64,000 nt of DNA from Aldrovandia affinis (lineage: Eukaryota; Chordata; Actinopteri; Notacanthiformes; Halosauridae). The translations under genes and the position numbers were made by a program. This document shows, one piece after another, positions 1 through 10,511 of this stretch. The stretch lies in assembly GCA_029706075.1 (NCBI GenBank), contig JAINUG010000259.1, positions 558,001 through 622,000 on the forward strand. The letters run 5' to 3'. The notes under the pieces were generated by a model that saw nothing but the letters and a program-made list of their open reading frames with translations, was not told the origin of the DNA and searched no databases. Position 1 is the stretch's first letter, and each line of letters begins with the position of its first letter.

Positions 1-33
1 TTATTTACCGTCAGTGCGCGCTGAGTAGGCTAT

Positions 34-828
34 ATGGCTGGCCAGGAGACAAAGGATCCCCAAATCTCCCTACAAAATGTTTGGGATGCCATCCAAGAAA
101 TTAAATCTGATATGCTGAGACATTTCGATGTGAAGGTGGATCCTATACAAAATAGTTTGATTAAGATTGAATCTTCACTAAGCATTTTGGGTGACCATGT
201 CTCTGAGCTGGAGCAACGTGTCAGTTCAAATGAGGACAATGTTCTGGATCATCAGACCCGGCTACTGCAACTTCAAAAAGAAAATGCTTACTTGGTCGAC
301 AAAGTAGACGATCTGGAGAATCGAAGCCGATCCTCAAATCTCCGCTTCATACAGGTTCCTGAATCGGCGGAAGGCCGCAATGTCATCAGCTTCATGTCCC
401 TCCTGATTCAGGAGCTTCTCGGGCGAGACAACTTTCCTGAGCCACCGGTCATTGAAAGGGCTCACCGTAGCCCTACCACCCGGCGAGATGATAGATCCAA
501 GCCTCGGCCCATCCTGATTAAACTCCTCAACTTTCAGGACAAAGTTAAGATCTTGCGCATTTCCAGAGAAAAGAAGGAACTGCGCTATAAAGAATCGCGT
601 GTATACATTTATCCTGATTATAGTGCTGAGTTGATGAAGAGGCGCCGCTGTTTCGACATGGTGAAGAAGCATCTCTTTGGACTTGGCTTGAAGTTCTCCC
701 TCCGCTATCCATGCTCACTGAGTGTGGTTGTTGATGGCAAACCAAGGTTGTTTCTCTGCCACAAAGAAGCAGAAGCTGCCTTTAATATGCCCTCCTCATC
801 TGATTCCTCCATAAACTCATCAGGATAA
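34..828 (+). CDS. LINE ORF1 protein, L1-type coiled coil + RRM (264 aa)
   Basis: Uninterrupted 264-residue ORF. Residues about 15-100 have the heptad pattern of a trimerising coiled coil, ending in LENRSRSSNLRFI, which is the usual junction to the RRM of L1 ORF1p. The RRM covers about 100-170 and includes the ERAHR motif. A basic C-terminal domain follows (about 170-255, with YIYPDYSAELMKRRR and a conserved LRYP stretch). By family knowledge this is an RNA-binding chaperone that coats LINE RNA in cytoplasmic particles. The length is near that of Tx1-type ORF1p. The first ATG after an upstream stretch without in-frame coding was taken as the start. The ORF is intact although ORF2 is broken. 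It is unusual that the paired ORF2 is not of L1 type. Confidence 0.8.
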   Translation: MAGQETKDPQISLQNVWDAIQEIKSDMLRHFDVKVDPIQNSLIKIESSLSILGDHVSELEQRVSSNEDNVLDHQTRLLQLQKENAYLVDKVDDLENRSRSSNLRFIQVPESAEGRNVISFMSLLIQELLGRDNFPEPPVIERAHRSPTTRRDDRSKPRPILIKLLNFQDKVKILRISREKKELRYKESRVYIYPDYSAELMKRRRCFDMVKKHLFGLGLKFSLRYPCSLSVVVDGKPRLFLCHKEAEAAFNMPSSSDSSINSSG

Positions 829-1571
829 TGTGGACTTGCAGAGGTGCTGTTTTCTTTAATTTCTCTCTCCCTCTCTTCTTTTCCTTTAGGCTATAAATAC
901 ACGTGTTTCATCTGTAGGCTACTTTCTCGACTGCAGACCTTTAGACTAGGCTTATATAATGCCTTTCTATGTTTAATTAGTGGATAGGATTTATTTATCC
1001 CCTGTTTCTGTTTAGTTTTGCCTAAAAATGTAGCGGTAGGCTATATCGACAGACCTATAGGCTACAACCATGCTTTTCGTCTCTGGATTGTTTACTGCCG
1101 TAAGTGAGTCATGTCGTAAAGCACTATGCCGGTAGTCGTAAACATTGATTGTCGCAATGATCCCCTTGTCGTGCGTAACTAATAGGCTGTTTCTCCCTCT
1201 CTCCTTATTTTCTCGACTGACTTTTTGAATCAGTATTTTTTCTGCTCCATTGAGCTGCTTTTTAGAGGCTGGCAATTTTGTTCGTTAGCTGCTTTTTATT
1301 TCTATTTTCACCTTACAGACTGAGCTTTAAGGTGCAGTGATCTCCTTAGAGATCTCTTTTGTGTGATTTTGAGATGCCCAGGCCTACTGGTTTTGGGTCT
1401 GGTGTTGGGCTGCAATCCAATTTGTTTTTGTTTGTGATGTGTTTCATGTTTTTGTGTTTTTATGTTATTAATGTGTTCTTTTTTTTGTACAACCTTTTCT
1501 TATATATATTCAGTATGGTCAACTAGCTTTTGTTTGAACAGTGTCAGTGCTGATTATTATATGATTATAAA
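829..1571 (+). other. Spacer between LINE ORF1 and ORF2
   Basis: This 743-bp stretch is AT-rich and has stops in all frames. It repeats short TAGGCTAT-like words but shows no element termini, tail or target duplication that would mark a boundary between two elements. The last 200 bases are T-rich and end about 10 bases before the ORF2 ATG. I see no gene in it. Confidence 0.5.
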
Positions 1572-4388
1572 ATGGATAATATTAAAGGATTAAAAATTAT
1601 ACATATGAATATTAGGAGTCTGGTACCTAAAATTGATTTACTTCGAACATGGGTCACCTGTCACAAACCATCTATAATTACAATTTCGGAAACGTGGTTG
1701 AGTAGCAAAATTGCAGATGCTGAAATCAAACTTCCTAATTATGTGTTATATAGAGCTGACAGATGTAGTAGAGGTGGTGGCGTGGCTACATACGTCTCAT
1801 CAAACTTAGCCTCTGAATTAATAATACCTAAAGTAGAAGCAAAATACTTTGAGTGTCTTTTTGTTAAAATTATTCTTCATGAGAATAAGTATGTCACTAT
1901 TGGTAATGTGTATCGACCCCCAGCCTCACCTGCAGAGTCATCCGATTGTTTGAGTTCAACTATTAACTCTATTGAATCTAACAACAAGTTTTTAATCTTA
2001 GGGGACTTCAACAGAAACTGGTTAGATAGGTCTTCCAGCAGAGACAAAACCGTTTTTTCTAATTTGAATTTAACTCAGTTAATAAATGAACCCACTAGAA
2101 TCACTCCCACCTCTCAGTCTTTACTTGACTGGATTCTTGTATCACACTCAAATAGAATTTTAAAAGCCGGTGTTTTATCAGATTGTTTCAGCGATCACTC
2201 CGTAATTTATTGTGTGTGGAAAATAAAATTACAAAAATCCCCACCAAAACTGATTAGAATTAGACAGTATAATAAAATGGACCAAGACACATTTATTTTT
2301 GATCTAATTTCTATTAATTGGGAAAGATTCCATTTAATACCCGATGTCCAAAATGCTTGGGATTTTTTTCATTCAGAACTCACAAAAGTGGTGGACAAAC
2401 ATGCTCCATGGAAACTATCAAAAGTTAAGGGCAAACACTTACCATGGATCAGTTCTGAACTTATATCTCTTTTTAGGCAGAGGGACAAAGCATGGGCAAC
2501 ATTTCGTCAGACAAGGAAACATGCTGACTGGGAATTGTACAGACATTTAAGAAACATTAGCAAAACTCAAGTTCGTAATGCCAAATCAAATTATTACAAA
2601 GAATGTCTTAATAATCATTTTAAACACCCTAAACAATTTTGGAGTAAAATGAAAGACATTTTTAATACATCAGATAAATCTTCTGTAAGCCAGTTAAGAG
2701 TTGGCGATACTTTATTGTATGATCCCTTACTTATTGCAAGTGCATTCAGTCAGCATTTTTCCTCTGTCTGCTCTAATTTAATTTCAAACACTACACACAT
2801 AACTTCTAATGCCATTTCAGCTTGTCCCAGTTCTTTTTATTTTAATACAATTACTCCTACTGATGTTTCCAATGCCATTCATGATTTGAAAGAGAGCGGT
2901 GGTCCTGGGCTAGATGGAATTGAACCAAAATTGATTAAATTAGCATCCCATATTCTAATTTTTCCACTGGCTGATTTGTTTAATCTCTCATTGTCAACAT
3001 ATGAAATGCCTGTAATCTGGAAATCAGCACGCATTACACCTCTTCACAAAGGAGGTGACGCACTAGATCCCAATAATTATAGACCTATCTCAATTATATG
3101 CTCCATTGCCAAATTATTTGAAAAAATTATTTTGTGATCAATTATCACATTACCTTAATAGTAATAATATCCTTTCTCAACACCAGTTTGGTTTCAGATC
3201 TAACTTTTCCACAACTACTGCTCTCTTGAATTTCACTAATGATGTTTTCTCTGCTTCTGATCGGGGTCATCTTACAGGAGCAATATTTGTTGACCTCACC
3301 AAAGCCTTCGATCTTGTCGACCATTACCTTCTGTTGGATAAGCTCCATGCCATTGGGTTTTCCCATCAGGCCCTAATGTGGTTTAATTCATATCTCCACA
3401 ACAAGAAGCAATGTGTTGTTCTTAAAGGCTGTAAATCAGATCTACTTACCCAGCAGAGAGGTGTGCCTCAAGGATCCACTTTAGGACCACTTCTTTTTTC
3501 TATTTTCATTAATGATCTCCCGCGTATTTTTTCTGACTGTTCTGCACAATTATATGCTGATGACACTATCATTTATGCCTCTAAAGCTTCCATTCCACAA
3601 ATTCAAGAGTCCCTGCAATCTGACTTTGATATTTTTCAGACCTGGTTATCAACTAATAAGTTACTACTTAATCAAACAAAAACATACTCAATGCGACAGA
3701 ACCTCAACTCCAAACCTAATTCTTTGGTACTAACCTATAATGATGGTAGAGTTCTTGAGATGGTTGAAAGATATAAATATATTGGTGTGTGGATTGACTC
3801 TGCCCTTCCCTTAAACCGCACATCGATCATGTGACTAAAAAGGTAAATTTTGGTGTTGGTGTTCTGTTTCGCTCCAGGCATTGTTTTTCATTTAATGTTA
3901 GAAAGAGGCTTATTTCACAACTAGTTCTACCAATAATTGACTATGCTGACATTGTTTACCAGAATGCTTCCAAAACTGATCTCCAGTCCCTTAATGTCAC
4001 ATATAACAGGCTCTGTAGATTCATACTAGGTTGTTCCTTTTTTACACATCATTGCACTATGTTTGACTTACTCGGGTGGCTTCCTCTTGATAAGAGGCGT
4101 CAATATCATTGGTTCCAATTTATTTTTAAATGTATCAATTTCAACTATCCGTATTGTCTTAAACAACATTTTGTTCCCTATACATCTAATTATTCCCTCA
4201 GAAGCTCTGACCAGTCTCTTTTTACAGTCCCCTCTGTTTCCAAAGATGTTGGCAAAAAAGCTTTTATGGTTCGGGCTCCCTCAGATTGGAATAGGCTACC
4301 CATAGATATTCGTTTGTTGACATCTTTTCGTGTATTCAAAAATGTTATTTTATCCTATCTCAAATCGGACTGTCGATGTTTCCAGTGA
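1572..4388 (+). pseudogene. LINE ORF2: APE-type endonuclease and reverse transcriptase, two frameshifts
   Basis: ORF2 starts at ATG 1572. The endonuclease occupies roughly residues 7-220: HMNIRSL, ISETWL with its catalytic Glu, GDFNRNW, and the SDHSVI catalytic His motif. The RT follows with PGLDGIEPKLIK, NNYRPISI, FVDLTKAFD, GVPQGSTLGPLLF and the YADD active site at 3553-3564. The C-terminal region ends in the FMVRAPSDWNRLP block common to L2/CR1/Rex-like ORF2s. The frame changes near 3120 (after FEKII) and near 3810, where the reading resumes as KPHIDHVTKKVN. All key catalytic residues are present, so only the two indels inactivate it. It nicks target DNA and reverse-transcribes its own RNA in the nucleus (family knowledge). 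The exact clade is unresolved. Confidence 0.85.
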
Positions 4389-4920
4389 TACAATTCAATT
4401 TTTTATTTTTTATTTATTTTTTTATGACTAGGTTGTAAATTGTTTTTCTTGTCTGTTGTTGTCTGTGTTGTTTGTCACTGTTGTATCTTGGATTGTATTG
4501 TTTATGTTGTGATTGTTTGTTTGGGACCCCCTCTAAAACGAGATGGTTCATCTCAAGGGGTTTATCCTGTTTAATAAACAAATTTCAACTAAAAGGTTTT
4601 AGTGCGATTTAGAAGTACTCCTAGTGGTAAGATAAGTCTTTGTGAATACGGGCCCAGGTCTTTAGATTAGTCCTTAGATTACATAACAAAAAAATTGCCT
4701 TTTAAAAATGTATTTACTGAGCAAAATGACACAACATCTAAATTCTTTGTTGGAAAAAGTATGTGAATCTCAATAATTATCAGTTCAATTAAGGGGGTAA
4801 TTAAATTCATGTGTTTCAATCAATGGCATGACCATCAGGAGTGAGTTTGGGTTATCCTGCCCTATGTATAAAACATAAACCTGGGTCTTCACTATCAAAG
4901 TCTGGAGGTTTGTGGTGCCA

Positions 4921-5552
4921 TGCCTCAATCAAAGGAGATTTCTGAGGACCTCAGACAAAAGAGTTGTCAATGCTCATCAGGCTGGAAAAGGTTACAAAAC
5001 CATTTTGAATGAGTTTGGGCTCCACCAATCCACTGTCAGGCAGATAGTATAGAAATGGAGAAAATTCAACACCAATGTTACTCTCCCCAGAAATAGTCAT
5101 CCAACAAAAATCACTCCAAGAGCAAGGCATACATTCAAGGAGGTCACAAAGAACCAAAGGTTAATGGCTAAGGATCTGAAGGCCTCTCCCGCATTGGCTA
5201 ATGTCAGTGTTCATGAATCCATCATCAAGAAAACACTGAACAAGAATGGTCTGCATGGGAGGATAGCAAGGAGGAAGCCACTACTCCCAAAAAAGAACAT
5301 TGCTGCCTGTCTAAAGTTTGCTAAAGATCACCTGGATGCACCAGAAAATAATTGGGAGAATGTTCTGTGGATGGATTAATCGAAAATATAACTTTTTGGC
5401 TTAAATGAGAAACTATATGTTTGGTGAAAACCAAACACTGCATTCCAACATAAGAACCTCATCCCAAACATGAAACATGGGGGTGGCAGTATTATGGTTT
5501 GCTGCTGCTTTGCTGCCTCAGGACCAGGACGGCTTGCCACCATTGACGGAAC
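4921..5552 (+). pseudogene. Tc1 transposase, N-terminal half, decayed
   Basis: Reading through stops and shifts gives a start MPQSKEISEDLR, a helix-turn-helix region (KGYKTILNEFGLHQSTVRQIV), then the second DNA-binding half and the start of the catalytic core. The first catalytic Asp is visible in VLWMD at 5376, but the next codon is TAA where the family has a Ser/Glu. A second nonsense codon follows shortly after. The block ends in MKHGGGSIMV and GRLATIDGT. The remainder of the protein lies beyond the L2 insertion at 6573-6898. Confidence 0.8.
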
Positions 5553-6572
5553 TCTTCCTGTTAAATATCGGGCTGATTATAAAGTACTGCTGCTAAATTT
5601 TAAAGCAGTGCACGGTCCGGACTTGCACCTATATATCTGACCGAAATGATTATCCCTTATAAGCCGACACGACTGCTTTGTTCACAAGAATCCGGCCATT
5701 TATTACTCCCTAGAATTTTGAAAAGCACAGCTGGTGGTAGAGCCTTCTCTTTTAGAGCTCCTCTGTTGTGGAACAGTTTACCAAAGCATGTTAGGGATTC
5801 GGACACAGTTTCAGATTTTTAAGTCTAGATTAAAAACATATCTTTTCAGCCTAGCCTACTGTCAAAGATAGTATAGGTGGATAGATGGAGAAGGCTGTGC
5901 CCTAGTGTCTTATGGAGTGAGAAACCTTCCATACTGTCACCTCCTCAACGTGTTACCACCACTGTTAGGCTGGTTATCCTTGATCGAGTGTGGATGGTTT
6001 GGAACTCTCTCATGGCTGTGTGTGTTCTCTGTCCCTCTCCTAATAGGTATGCTGCCATAGCTGACACCTGTCAGGGCTATCTGTATATTTCCTATGCTTG
6101 TGCTATGCTTGTATATTTCCTGCTCTCACATAATGCTAATGGGTATAGCACTGCTTTTTTCTGACTACACCCGCCCCCGAGCCCTAGATCCTGCGAGAAG
6201 TGTGAGCTGCCCCCATCAACCCTCACCCCCACACCTACCCCAGTCCCTGGATCTAGACCCCCTTCACGTGGTTTAACCCCCCACTGACTACCTAACTCTG
6301 AGGCTCAAAGCCATCCAGCCCTGAGTCACCTTGGACTGACCATGATACGGTCTTTTTTGGACACACCCTGTGCCGGCCAGAAGAGGATGGGCTCCCGCCC
6401 CCTTTTAGTTTGGTTCCTCCCAAGGTATCTCCCTATCAAGGGAGTGTTTCCTTGCCACTGTCACCTTAGGCTTGCTTTTGGGGGGGTCTTGGTCTGGGTT
6501 CCCTTCTGTGTTTTGTGACAATGCATTTGTGAAAAGCGCAATACAAATACATTTTGATTTTATTTTATTTTA
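5553..6572 (+). mobile_element. 5'-truncated L2-like LINE inserted in Tc1
   Basis: The insert begins inside the ORF2 C-terminus (LPVKYRADYKVLLLNFKAVH) and reads through FRAPLLWNSLPKHVRDSDTV to about 5868. A long 3' UTR follows. Its end carries the teleost L2-type signature GGCTTGCTTTTGGGGGGGTC, then GTGAAAAGCGCAATACAAAT and a (TTTTA)n tail. Strong 5' truncation is normal for LINEs. The same 3' end occurs at 58346-58491 with a different tail. Confidence 0.85.
5554..5868 (+). pseudogene. L2-like LINE ORF2, C-terminal remnant
   Basis: About 100 codons of the extreme C-terminus of an L2-like ORF2, lacking endonuclease and RT. Recognisable parts are YRADYKVLLL at the start and AGGRAFSFRAPLLWNSLP near the end. 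There is an in-frame TGA near 5638 and a shift near the end, so it cannot encode a protein. Confidence 0.75.
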
Positions 6573-6898
6573 TTAATTCTGGATTGTACCAGCAAATTCT
6601 ACAGGAGAATGTCAGGGTATCCATCCATGAACTGAAGCTCAACAGAAGGTGGGTCATGCAGCAAGACAACGACCATAAACACACATGTCAGTCTACCAAA
6701 AAATGGTTGAAGCAGAAGAAATTTCGTGTTTTGGAATGGCCGAGTCAAAGTCCAGACCTTAATCCAATAGAAATATTGTGGCAGGATCTGAAGCAAGGTT
6801 TTCATGCCAGGAAGCCCACAAACATAAATGAGTTGAAGTAGTTCTCTAAGGAGGAATGGGCCAAAATTCCTCCAAGCCGATCTGCAGGACTGACTTGA
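6573..6898 (+). pseudogene. Tc1 transposase, C-terminal half
   Basis: This continues the protein broken at 5552. It begins [20 protein letters not shown] and contains the second catalytic Asp in QQDNDHKHT and the third acidic residue in [13 protein letters not shown]. It ends with WAKIPPSRSAGL. A TAG at 6839-6841 interrupts the last helix region. Rejoining across the L2 insert leaves the catalytic core in register, so the LINE landed in an already recognisable Tc1 gene. Confidence 0.8.
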
Positions 6899-6905
6899 CA
6901 TAATT

Positions 6906-7058
6906 GAGTTCAACAGTTGCTTTTTTCTTGTTAATGATGAACCAAACTGTTGACTTGGTCATGCCCATGGTTTTTGTGATGTTCCTGATTGATTGATTTT
7001 CATTTCTGAGCCTTATGACAGCCAGCTTAATTTGCATCGACACTGCTGTCTTCCTCAT
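6906..7058 (-). pseudogene. Tc1 transposase N-terminal helix-turn-helix, truncated
   Basis: From ATG at 7056-7058 the - strand reads MRKTAVSMQIKLAVIRLRNE and continues through a helix-turn-helix ending STVWFIINKKKATVEL. This is the start of a Tc1 transposase DNA-binding domain, which binds the terminal repeats. The catalytic domain is absent because the element is cut here. Confidence 0.7.
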
Positions 7059-7416
7059 GTTGTCACACCCCAACAACAATTTCCAAAGGCAATTGCAAAG
7101 TCTAGACTCAAGACTAGACATCAACAGCTCTCTTCTGCATTCACTAACGACACAAATGAATACACCTGCCTAACGAAATGCATCTGTGAAGCTAATTCAA
7201 CAAATACTTGTAGTACCTTAAAATGGGGGGACCATGTATAAAAGGTTCCATAATTTCTAAACGGTTCATCTGATATGGATGAAAATACCCTCAAATTAAA
7301 GCTGACAGTCTGCACTCCAACCTCATTGTCATTGTATCATCAATCTCAAAGTGCTAGAGTACAGAACCAAAATAACAAAAAATGTGTCACTGTCCAATGA
7401 ATTATGGTGCTCACTG
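6906..7416 (-). mobile_element. Second Tc1-like element fragment, opposite orientation
   Basis: On the - strand this begins with a terminal repeat at 7416 (CAGTGAGCACCATAATTCAT, next to a TA), then a long 5' UTR and a transposase N-terminus. It is cut at about 6906, where the + strand Tc1 ends. The subterminal words GATGAAAATACCCTCAAATT and AAAGCTGACAG recur at 37778-37812, showing a family copy elsewhere in the window. Confidence 0.7.
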
Positions 7417-7789
7417 TATATAGGACTGTGAATGCTGGCTTTGACACATAACTGTCACTCTTTAAGTTTAATGGTCAGACACATGATGGACCTAGTGGCA
7501 TGGCCTTGCATCAGTATGTCTGACCATAGTGACCCCAATGAGGCCAGGTTGAACTTGCAGCCCTTTGGAGACCACTATGTCATACCATCACCCTGATGAA
7601 TGGAGGTTAATTTACAGAATTTTCCTGGTGAGGGTTCAAAGCATGTGTTGAAGTCCTCAGCTGTAGGTTCATGAACTCTGCCTATGAATGTATGCATGAG
7701 CCTTGTGATTCAGTTTTGATGGACCGGGGTGAGTTTCATGGTGCCGTTTGATAATTTTGTGATTTTTAACATCACTATTATCTCTTCAC

Positions 7790-7820
<31 letters not shown>

Positions 7821-9744
7821 CATTTATTTATGTGATTTACTGGCATGAAGGAGTGATGTTAACACACAACACAAATAGAATGGAAAAGCAGTGGGCCAGG
7901 AATTAGATAGAATCGGTCTCAGAAGTCGTAATAAGGCAGGCAGTGTTTCTAAAATGAGGTTGGTATTTGAAGGACATTAGTTGTTTCATCTGTGCTTTGT
8001 GCAGGTCACATGACAAAGACCCCGCAGACCAAATTGGGTATTCTGGAATAATTTACTACACAAATGCGGCTTGACCTTAATTAACGGAGGACACTGCATT
8101 ATTTAAATAAGAGTAAGACCCGCCAGGAAAGAAGAATAATAGATTAGGTATTAATTAACATTTAGAACACTTAATTTTAAAAGTAAGTAATTTCCAAAAC
8201 CATGTTCCGATATGAATAAAAAAAAATTAAAAAAAGTTCCTCAGAATGGTTTGATTGAACGTATTGCAGAAGTAAAAAGGCAGAGAAATAAATAAATGTG
8301 ATATTAAGAGCAATGATTTTCAAGATGATTGGGTAACAGGAAGCTCTTTATAATGTTATTGTAAAGCTCTTAGGATATAGTATATATTTTTGTAAGAAAG
8401 TCAAAGAGAAATATATTGAGTCACTTTAAAATCATTTGACACATTAATTCCTGTTGCCAGTATGATGTGTTGCCCGATGAAGTGTGCCAAAATGCACACC
8501 AATATGCATGGCGAAATGCAGGTGTTGGCTCGCAAATGTTTTCTTTCTAGTGTCATGGTGATTGCTCTACAGACACACTGTACTGCCTGCACTGATTACA
8601 TGTGTACCTTGCCTTGAACATATAGGCTACAGTTTATTTTATTTTCTGGTAGCCCCTTATATAGCACTCTACTTCCCTTGCTTTGCGGACATGTTGAACA
8701 TGCAGAAGGATTCTTTAATCCCATTCTCCTTTAATGATTTCACGGCCACACTTTCACTTTCCTGCTTTTGATCCTTCACGGCGGCTCTGTGAAATTGAAA
8801 CATCTTGAAATCAAAACATGTTGTCCTTTATCTGTGTCTAGAACAAACCAAACTACACCCCCCACACACACACACACCCAAAGTGTTCTAAAACCTAAAA
8901 CCCTTCTCATGCAGCTGAAAATGGAGGGGATCCCTCACATCCACCCCTCACTCCAGCCAATTTATTATTATTATCCTGGGTTATGGTAAAATGTAATAGC
9001 TGAATTCACTCTAAAATTTTAAATTATTCAACCCAAGCAGAACAGAGCGTTATTTTGCTCAAACATGTTAACAAAGGTCCTGTAATAATGACTTTGATTG
9101 CAGTGGCTCAGGCCTCTCTGGTTGTTCTACGATCATTGCATATTTCTCTCCTGCTGTGATCATCACCTTAAATGGGCACAAAGTTACTAAATAATTTTCA
9201 ACATCTGTATTGTTCAAAATGATTGTTTATCTGTCTGTGCAATTCTATTATCAATAATTCATTTTTAATCAAGGCATTTTCTGAATGGAAACTTTGAAAG
9301 AATGCCTGTGGTTTTCATTTTAATATTTATGACTAACCCAAACAGTATTGATTGGAATCGTCTCTTTGTGGATGTGGGCCTAATTGAACTGAGCTCTTGG
9401 ATTAAGACCAGCTCTGCAATGTTACTCCGGATACTCCTGACAGAACCAATGTATAATTTTCAGCACTGTAGATAAAAAAGCCAACACAGCCAGCACAAAA
9501 CATTGTTGCCTCACGAGTTTGTGTAAGGTTGTGGTAAATAACACTGCTCATTTGTATCTACAACTTTCCCAATACATTGTAAATAAATGGGAACATGTAT
9601 GCATTTTTTGACATAATCTCAAGACACCATAAACTGATGCATAATGGTTATTGGAAATTGGAAACGCAGCATATTCTATTTAATTTCCTAAAGACTTAAA
9701 CTCCCTTCCAGTAAGAAATGTCGCTAAAACGCTCATCTTGAGAC
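7417..9744. other. Unique upstream DNA, no gene seen
   Basis: AT-rich sequence with short chance ORFs only. It contains a (CA)n microsatellite at 7791-7821 and a CA-rich patch near 8864-8878. I see no exon with splice sites, no transposon protein and no RNA gene. It probably includes distal regulatory DNA of the dpp6 short-isoform promoter, but nothing in the sequence proves that. Confidence 0.5.
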
Positions 9745-10036
9745 ATGCGCCAGAACTATCGTATCATTTCCACCCAAAAGCAGTCAAAGTTGAACCCTGC
9801 AAGAAACAGATATTTCAGTTCACATTCACATTGCCCAGTGCCCCGTCTGCTTTGCAACATTCAGCATTTTTTCCTTGCGGCTTGTAAGGCGGACAACCCG
9901 ATGATCCCAAACATACTCCGAATTGCCCAAAAGCAAGCGAGGAACGAGGAAAAGCGTGAACACATTCCGTTTGAATTTCACTTCTCTGTGTGTTCGTGTG
10001 CGTTGAGGTGTGTAGGTTCTGCGTATAACTGCGCGT

Positions 10037-10045
10037 TTTATATAG
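10037..10045 (+). promoter_or_regulatory. Candidate TATA box for dpp6 short-isoform promoter
   Basis: TTTATATAG lies about 410 bases upstream of the exon 1 ATG on the + strand, in the right place for a start near 10070. The surrounding DNA is richer in CG dinucleotides than its neighbours. This is inference from position and motif only; an upstream or TATA-less start is equally possible. Confidence 0.35.
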
Positions 10046-10069
10046 CCTATGTTCTTTCGAGGGGGTGTG

Positions 10070-10454
10070 GTGTTTAAAGAGACTGTGGGTGTTGAGACGG
10101 CCAAACGTCGCTCTTCCACCAGAGCAGTTGCCCACTGGTGGTTGCCAGGCAGTTGCCACTGTAGCGGTAGCGGTGATGGTTGCAGCGACTCCTTCTTGCT
10201 TTGTCTTGTTCCCTCTCTAAATCAGGGACTGAGCATTAATCCCTTCATCTACGTCTTCACTGATTAAGACTCGTCTTTTTTATTGGGCTTTTACCTACAC
10301 TCCACCTCCCCCTTTGTTTCTCTCAAGCGCTTCTCAGAGTACCTTTTCCGATTGAAATTTAATGCCTATTACTTAGCTGGTTCCGGTCTGCTCGGTAAAG
10401 CACTTGATTTTTTTTTTGTGGCGAACAGCGGTGGGCTCGGAGCAATAGGTGACC
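10070..10454 (+). other. dpp6: Putative dpp6 5' UTR
   Basis: This is the stretch between the candidate TATA box and the exon 1 start codon. An in-frame TAG at 10446-10448, nine bases before the ATG, shows that the coding frame does not extend upstream. Upstream ATGs occur in other frames. The transcription start is not visible from sequence, so the left boundary is a guess. Confidence 0.35.
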
Positions 10455-10511
10455 ATGACCACAGCGAAGGAGCAATATGCACCAGCGAAACAGTCTCAAC
10501 AGCAAGACCAG
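10455..10511 (+). CDS. dpp6: dpp6 exon 1, short (DPPX-S) isoform N-terminus
   Basis: Nineteen codons read MTTAKEQYAPAKQSQQQDQ, directly followed by GTAGTG as a splice donor (CAG|GTAGTG, phase 0). Mammalian DPP6-S is recalled to start MTTAKE, to be 19 residues before the common exon, and to end in a QQQ-x-Q motif; all three match. The A at -3 gives a good start context and an in-frame stop lies just upstream. It encodes the cytosolic tail of a type II membrane protein that is an auxiliary subunit of Kv4 A-type potassium channels in neurons. It splices in phase to the exon at 59910. Long-isoform first exons would lie upstream of the window. Too short to show up as an ordinary ORF. Confidence 0.87.

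Larger units (their letters stand above)
1..4595 (+). mobile_element. Two-ORF non-LTR retrotransposon (LINE), left end cut by window
   Basis: The element holds an ORF1 (34-828), a 743-bp spacer, and an ORF2 with endonuclease and reverse transcriptase (1572-4388). A short AT-rich 3' UTR ends in TTTAATAAACAAATTTCAAC near 4590. ORF1 looks like the coiled-coil/RRM protein of L1 or Tx1-type elements. The ORF2 motifs look like the jockey/CR1/L2 side of LINEs instead. No poly-A or microsatellite tail separates the two ORFs, which argues for one element, although two abutting elements are not excluded. ORF2 has two frameshifts, so this copy is dead. The 3' boundary is approximate. Confidence 0.8.
4700..6905 (+). 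mobile_element. Tc1-like DNA transposon, decayed, split by an L2 insertion
   Basis: A Tc1 5' region leads into a transposase from 4921. The transposase is interrupted after DGT at about 5552 by 1.02 kb of L2 LINE and resumes at 6573 with [10 protein letters not shown]. The left boundary is approximate because I could not match a clean terminal repeat. The right end is lost where a second Tc1 in the opposite orientation begins near 6906. Confidence 0.75.

Noticed and set aside
1012..1275. 87-aa ORF on the - strand within the LINE
   Set aside because: Antisense to the ORF1-ORF2 spacer, no domain, no supporting features.
9745..10077. 110-aa ORF upstream of dpp6 exon 1
   Set aside because: Lies over the candidate promoter, not in frame with exon 1; opposite-strand ORFs of similar size overlap it.
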